Shown here one piece after another: positions 60,928 through 64,000 of a stretch of 64,000 bases of DNA. Made by a program: the position numbers and the translations under genes. The notes beneath the pieces are model-generated. The model was not told where the DNA came from. It saw nothing but the letters and a program-made list of their open reading frames with translations, and searched no databases. How positions within the stretch are numbered: position 1 is the first letter of the stretch; every line of letters starts with the position of its first letter. Source of the DNA: Marisa cornuarietis (taxonomy: Eukaryota; Mollusca; Gastropoda; Architaenioglossa; Ampullariidae); the NCBI GenBank assembly GCA_004794655.1, contig SMMW01000606.1, forward strand, positions 1,447,501 through 1,511,500, read 5' to 3'.

Positions 60928-62663
60928 TCGCACGCACATGCACATTCAATGTCAACATTCTATGAGACCCATTACCTGCTACCAGGATAAAAACTAGTAA
61001 CTAAAAAGACTTACTATTTTCAATAGTTTGTTCTATCTACTTACCGTACTTATCAATTAAGAAAGACTGTGTTTCTTTAAGCCCCTGGAAAAATTAAAAC
61101 AATAATATACCAATACATTAAATTTGAAACATACTTGGTTTACAAGTTTTATGCTTCGTTTCACAGAGTCTTTCATCATGGAATTAAAAGTATTTGATAT
61201 TTGAGCGATTGAGCGAAATTAGTATATATATATATATATTAGCCATTTGCAATGTGCAAAATCTTTGTGTAAACTAACATTTAAGGACGTTTAGGTACGC
61301 GTAATGTGACTGATGGCCTTTTCTTGACTCCTGAGTCACTTCAAGCCAGAACGTACCAGCATTTTGACAATAACGGTCCATTTTCCCAGACGGGGGGAAG
61401 TGGACGTCACCATGCTGAGCTGGAGTACACTCGTGTCATCCGCCTCCACGTGTTCCCATTGGCGCACGATATTGTCCTCTGGATCCTGAACACAGATAAA
61501 GACGTATCCATGACAGCAGACTTCAAACGTAAGCATGCCATTCTATGTAACCCTTCAATCGTTGTGTTCAACTTTGTATTGTAGTGTGTTGATTACTTGC
61601 TTTACCAAGCGGACTTGTTTCTTTCTTTATAGTAATTTAAGGAGTATCAAATTTATATATATCTGAACTAACTAGCTGCTGAGGATCAATCATTTTCGCA
61701 AGATCAGTCATAAAATATAGGTACTTAGTGGGTCACAAAATTACTTGAACCTATATATTGAAGGTTTGCATCACGTTATATTACGTTACTGAAGCTTTTA
61801 TAATTATAATTTTATTTTCTTGAGGTTAATGGCATTACTTATAAAGCGAATTAATACACAATTACTAAATTCATACTCAGATCATGCGCACAAATGCCCC
61901 CGTCCTCAAGTATTCAAATACATACACTCAATTACATCTTGACTACCCTAAACATAAAACTCACTCCTGTCGGATACACGTCAAACAGAAATAGAATACC
62001 TTAATGTATACATCCATTGGAGCCTTTAGTATTGATAGGTCTGGGTTCATAGCCAATATTCTCATCATGACTAGAAAAAAAATCAAATGCACAAAAACAT
62101 TCACCAAACTGTTATCAAATAAAGAATTTGAGCAGTTATCGGACATAGCGAATCAAACCACAAAACAATGATCATGTACAGTAACAGTACCTAAGTCAGT
62201 TGTTAACCTCTTCTTTGAGGTAACCATCCCCCTCTGTTCTGTTTTCCCAACGCAAAATACAACATTGCTACGTAGAAGGGAGAGAATTAGGGACTGCCGG
62301 ACAGCCTTATTTAAATCAAAAGCTTATTTTTAAAAAATAACATTTCCAGATAAACAAAATTTTCTATTACAGGAAAAGTTTTGGTGACGCACCATTCGCA
62401 CTGTTCATAAATCTTCTTCCTTCTAACTTATCTCCCTTCTCTCTCTCTAAACAATAACGGCAAGCGTAAACAGAATTCTTAACAAATCTACCTGTTTGCC
62501 CAGGTTTGTAGATTGCTTTGTCTGTCTGTATAAAGATAGAAAAGCTTTTGTCTTCCAAAGTTACTGGAGCAGTTTGGTCAAAATTGATGTTGCCAATTGC
62601 CTTCACTCGGACTTCGTAGCCAGATGGTCTTTCACCTCTCACAGTATTCAAATTTCTTGGAAT
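40284..62663 (-). CDS. Gene B: thioester-containing protein paralogue, exons 4-34 (5' end not found)
   Basis: 31 coding exons match gene A exon by exon in order and phase: 1388 residues plus stop, no internal stop seen. Most exons have identical lengths. Differences: exon 11 (one codon shorter), bait-like exons 17 and 18 (87 nt longer in total) and exon 34 (shorter tail). It keeps [26 protein letters not shown], a histidine in VAHKEM, STQDTVV and IYDYYEPG. Exons 1 to 3 are absent between 62664 and 63246, where a near-exact repeat of 57299-58050 begins. The true 5' end is therefore beyond the window, or the assembly is disturbed. Function as for gene A, with a different bait and so probably a different protease or pathogen range; that is inference. 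Confidence 0.92.
40488..40593 (-). CDS. Gene B exon 33 (receptor-binding domain)
   Basis: [13 protein letters not shown]. 106 nt as in A. Confidence 0.95.
40843..41103 (-). CDS. Gene B exon 32 (CUB end to receptor-binding domain)
   Basis: [19 protein letters not shown]. 261 nt as in A. Confidence 0.95.
41392..41466 (-). CDS. Gene B exon 31 (CUB-like)
   Basis: [20 protein letters not shown]. 75 nt as in A and in the orphan copy. Confidence 0.93.
41661..41837 (-). CDS. Gene B exon 30 (to CUB-like)
   Basis: [20 protein letters not shown]. 177 nt as in A. Confidence 0.95.
42610..42782 (-). CDS. Gene B exon 29 (thioester domain end)
   Basis: [14 protein letters not shown] and [10 protein letters not shown]. 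173 nt as in A. Confidence 0.95.
43108..43267 (-). CDS. Gene B exon 28 (thioester domain)
   Basis: [15 protein letters not shown]. The frame stays open past the GTGGGT donor for a few more codons, but only GTGGGT gives the right phase for exon 29. Confidence 0.85.
43454..43555 (-). CDS. Gene B exon 27 (thioester domain)
   Basis: [14 protein letters not shown]. 102 nt as in A. Confidence 0.93.
43933..44101 (-). CDS. Gene B exon 26 (thioester domain, histidine)
   Basis: [16 protein letters not shown] keeps the C3-like His. Confidence 0.93.
44449..44530 (-). CDS. Gene B exon 25 (thioester domain)
   Basis: [19 protein letters not shown]. 82 nt as in A. (CA)n lies 60 nt before the acceptor. Confidence 0.92.
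44591..44653. repeat. (CA)n microsatellite
   Basis: About 31 units, upstream of gene B exon 25. Confidence 0.95.
45044..45220 (-). CDS. Gene B exon 24 (thioester motif GCGEQ)
   Basis: [18 protein letters not shown], intact thioester. One of the most conserved exons between A and B. Confidence 0.97.
45497..45615. repeat. CCCACA-rich minisatellite
   Basis: Includes two copies of ACCCATCCACCTACACACCC in a C/A-only tract of about 120 bases; strongly strand-asymmetric. Confidence 0.85.
46186..46324 (-). CDS. Gene B exon 23 (CUB-like, N-terminal half)
   Basis: [16 protein letters not shown] and [10 protein letters not shown]. Donor GTTGGT. Confidence 0.9.
46963..47091 (-). CDS. Gene B exon 22 (MG7/CUB link)
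   Basis: [20 protein letters not shown]. Donor GTGCGT. Confidence 0.92.
47092..48280. other. Intron 21 of gene B
   Basis: Holds overlapping open frames on both strands near 47530-47920 with no motif that I recognise and unlike the same intron in gene A. Possibly an old mobile element. Confidence 0.3.
48281..48403 (-). CDS. Gene B exon 21 (MG7)
   Basis: [16 protein letters not shown] and [15 protein letters not shown]. 123 nt. Intron to exon 20 is again short, 86 nt. Confidence 0.92.
48490..48603 (-). CDS. Gene B exon 20 (MG7)
   Basis: [17 protein letters not shown]. 114 nt as in A. Confidence 0.93.
49081..49144. repeat. (GT)n microsatellite
   Basis: About 30 units in intron 19 of gene B. 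Confidence 0.95.
49821..49938 (-). CDS. Gene B exon 19 (MG7)
   Basis: [19 protein letters not shown]. 118 nt as in A. Confidence 0.93.
50456..50668 (-). CDS. Gene B exon 18 (bait-like region, second part)
   Basis: [14 protein letters not shown], then an acidic/Thr-rich stretch, then [16 protein letters not shown]. The RR pair is a possible trypsin- or furin-type cleavage site. 18 codons longer than in A. Confidence 0.9.
50669..52451. other. Intron 17 of gene B, within the bait-coding region
   Basis: The stretch about 51300-52060 is less AT-rich than its surroundings and has frame remnants on both strands, as in a decayed mobile element. No family assigned. Confidence 0.3.
52452..52558 (-). 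CDS. Gene B exon 17 (bait-like region, first part)
   Basis: [15 protein letters not shown], then a Pro/Ala-rich stretch ([12 protein letters not shown]) missing from gene A. 11 codons longer than in A. Donor GTGAGT. Confidence 0.88.
53284..53403 (-). CDS. Gene B exon 16 (MG6)
   Basis: [16 protein letters not shown] and [14 protein letters not shown]. Almost identical to A. Confidence 0.93.
53718..53761. repeat. (CA)n microsatellite
   Basis: About 22 units in intron 15 of gene B. Confidence 0.95.
54012..54161 (-). CDS. Gene B exon 15 (MG6)
   Basis: [18 protein letters not shown]. 150 nt as in A. Confidence 0.93.
55873..56073 (-). CDS. Gene B exon 14 (MG5/MG6)
   Basis: [11 protein letters not shown] and [14 protein letters not shown]. 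201 nt as in A. Confidence 0.93.
56562..57349 (-). mobile_element. pogo/Tigger-like DNA transposon, degenerate
   Basis: Left end CATTAAAACCTCGATTTTAC and the inverse of the right end TAGTAAGACCTCGATTTTGC match at 16 of 20 positions; TA lies on each outer side (56560-56561 and 57350-57351). Internal repeats ATCGTTACATCAAGGAA and AACGTTACATCAAGGAA follow near each end. On the minus strand [14 protein letters not shown] and [10 protein letters not shown] frames resemble the C-terminus of Tigger transposases. In intron 13 of gene B; absent from gene A. Confidence 0.72.
57409..57471 (-). CDS. Gene B exon 13 (MG5)
   Basis: [15 protein letters not shown]. Phase 0-0. An identical copy lies at 63357-63419. 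Confidence 0.93.
57815..57913 (-). CDS. Gene B exon 12 (MG4/MG5)
   Basis: [14 protein letters not shown]. Phase 0-0. An identical copy lies at 63765-63863. Confidence 0.93.
58446..58625 (-). CDS. Gene B exon 11 (MG4)
   Basis: [16 protein letters not shown] and [16 protein letters not shown]. 180 nt. Confidence 0.93.
58856..59104 (-). CDS. Gene B exon 10 (MG3/MG4)
   Basis: [19 protein letters not shown] to [11 protein letters not shown]. 249 nt as in A. Confidence 0.93.
60024..60120 (-). CDS. Gene B exon 9 (MG3)
   Basis: [18 protein letters not shown]. 97 nt as in A. Confidence 0.92.
60735..60816 (-). CDS. Gene B exon 8 (MG3 start)
   Basis: [20 protein letters not shown]. Donor GTACGA. (CA)n about 50 nt before the acceptor. 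Confidence 0.92.
60865..60926. repeat. (CA)n microsatellite in intron 7 of gene B
   Basis: About 31 units, same location as the tract in gene A. Confidence 0.95.
61045..61084 (-). CDS. Gene B exon 7 (MG2/MG3 link)
   Basis: 40 nt, [11 protein letters not shown]. Donor GTAAGT. Confidence 0.88.
61357..61485 (-). CDS. Gene B exon 6 (MG2)
   Basis: [14 protein letters not shown] and [11 protein letters not shown]. More diverged from A than its neighbours. Confidence 0.88.
62000..62070 (-). CDS. Gene B exon 5 (MG2)
   Basis: [19 protein letters not shown]. 71 nt as in A. Confidence 0.92.
62492..62663 (-). CDS. Gene B exon 4 (MG1/MG2)
   Basis: [15 protein letters not shown] and [13 protein letters not shown]. 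Starts in phase 0 and has a normal GTAGAT donor, unlike the GC donor in gene A. Confidence 0.93.
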
Positions 62664-63246
62664 CTGCCAATTGATTTGTGAGTTTTGAGACGTTAAGGCT
62701 CTATTTTTTATTACTTTTGTCACTTTTTATATAAATATATTGAATATTTATAAATATTTAACACTAATTCAGACAAAACAAAGATATACTGCAAGAAAAT
62801 TCCCTCTGTAAGACCATATCTTAATGAAATCAAACTGTTGTAAATTATGATTTATCTACAAGCATAGTTGCAAAGAAGTCCCGTTTACGGGTTAACAAAA
62901 TGTTTGCAATATACTATGTAGATTTTGCGTTATGCTTGGCAAGCTTCTTCTCTGCTCTGCTTCTCTTCTCTAATTGTCTGCTCTGACAGTTTTATACACG
63001 AGACAACAAATGCACCATGTCATTGACAGTTAACTATCTGTGCCATAAAGCATATCGTTCAGCCTCCAAACACGTGCTTTGTACCTTTTCCTTTAAGATA
63101 AAACGTTCACCTTTTGGTATGAAGTTTTAAAAATGGGGGTACCGATCTTCTAGCCACAATTTTACAAGGATAAAATTTCTGTGAATGGATCCAATGGTGA
63201 CAATCTACGTTTCATACGTGGAAGTATACAGGTCCAGTAGTGATTT
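62664..63246. other. Stretch upstream of gene B exon 4, no exon found
   Basis: Searched for the exon 1-3 patterns of genes A and C (signal peptide, TYRVTF, 26-nt microexon) and found none. Confidence 0.6.
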
Positions 63247-63356
63247 GTCATACTGAGGAAATCGTTAAACAAGGATCGCAAAATCGAGGTCTTACTATAT
63301 GTATATATTTTTTCTTTTTGCATATTTTTTTCAGTCAAAACAATGTTTCCAATTAC

Positions 63357-63419
63357 CTGGTAATATATCTGGGTGATATTTTCCGTCATAAAAGCTGTAA
63401 AATTAACGACTTCCCCAAC
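63357..63419 (-). CDS. Duplicate of gene B exon 13
   Basis: Identical to 57409-57471. It ends in phase 0 and exon 4 (62663) starts in phase 0, so splicing from here to exon 4 would stay in frame. Confidence 0.6.
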
Positions 63420-63764
63420 CTGTTGTAAGCCAATGAAAGATTCAAATGATTCATGCATGAATAAGAAAACAAGTACATGCAACATGTAATCAAACAACGT
63501 ATAAAAAAGAAAATTATATAAACGTGTTGATGTCTAACTTTATATATATATATATATATATTCACTATTTATTAACTTTTCTAAACCTATGGTTGCAACA
63601 AAGTTTAAGTTTGCTGTACTGAATTCTGGCAAACAGTTCGCTGTGTTGTTGCAAAAATGAAAGGTGTTTGAAATTGCTTGTACTGTCAGAACTCCACCTG
63701 CCAAACAGTACATGACATTTCGGCTGCATGTGTTTTTTTGTGGGTGTTTGAGACAAGTACTCAC

Positions 63765-63863
63765 CTTTGGTCGTGCCGTGTTCATTACAACTTTGAGGAA
63801 GTTGTTGCTTGGAGAATAGGCCTTGTCTAACGACTTTGATGCGATGGAATGTTTCATTTGTAC
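63765..63863 (-). CDS. Duplicate of gene B exon 12
   Basis: Identical to 57815-57913, including splice sites. Whether it is transcribed with gene B is unknown. Confidence 0.6.
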
Positions 63864-64000
63864 CTGATAATGGTATTAAAAAGTGAAGGCAATGTTTTGA
63901 ATGCATTCTTAAAAGTTGACCAATCTGTTCTTAAAGAGTTGCATGACTGAGCTTAGAAGTAGTTACAGTTAGAAATTAGAAACGGCTTTTCGTGATTAGG

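Larger units (their letters stand above)
63247..64000. repeat. Second copy of the 752-bp segment, cut by the window edge
   Basis: Offset 5948 before and 5950 after the TA run. It sits where exons 1-3 of gene B were expected. Confidence 0.97.

Overview
This is animal genomic DNA. Intron-split genes, many (CA/GT)n microsatellites, degenerate non-LTR retrotransposons and a pogo-like DNA transposon all point to a metazoan. The proteins and repeat style suggest a lophotrochozoan, probably a gastropod mollusc; that is inference. No bacterial-type gene, tRNA, rRNA or CRISPR array was seen.

Almost all coding sequence lies on the minus strand. It is a head-to-tail array of thioester-containing protein genes (TEP / alpha-2-macroglobulin / CD109 / complement C3 superfamily). 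Gene A (34042 down to 5968) is complete. I reconstruct 34 coding exons whose splice phases all agree, giving 4371 nt including the stop, or 1456 residues, the usual length for the family. Gene B (62663 down to 40284) is a close paralogue. Exons 4 to 34 are present and in phase (1389 codons including the stop); exons 1 to 3 are not found. Gene C (1879 to 1071) enters at the left edge with only its signal-peptide exon and exon 2. An isolated intact copy of exon 31 (37996-38070) lies between genes A and B.

A and B share the expected order: signal peptide, macroglobulin domains, variable bait-like region (exons 17-18), post-bait FPERWLWD segment, thioester domain with GCGEQ (exon 24), a C3-like histidine (exon 26), CUB-like segment and receptor-binding-type C-terminus. 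There is no membrane anchor at the end. They read as secreted, opsonin- or protease-trap-like immune effectors. The bait-like regions differ in length and sequence while the rest is conserved.

Introns and spacers hold most of the repeats: LINE fragments at about 16.9-17.4, 21.15-23.8, 26.56-27.4, 27.6-28.05, 34.5-36.05 and 38.97-39.26 kb, a TTAA-flanked MITE-like element (15308-15829) and a pogo/Tigger-like element (56562-57349). The most striking structural feature is at the right edge. Bases 63247-64000 repeat 57299-58050 almost perfectly, including exons 12 and 13 of gene B. This is either a very recent in-frame multi-exon duplication or an assembly/haplotype artefact.
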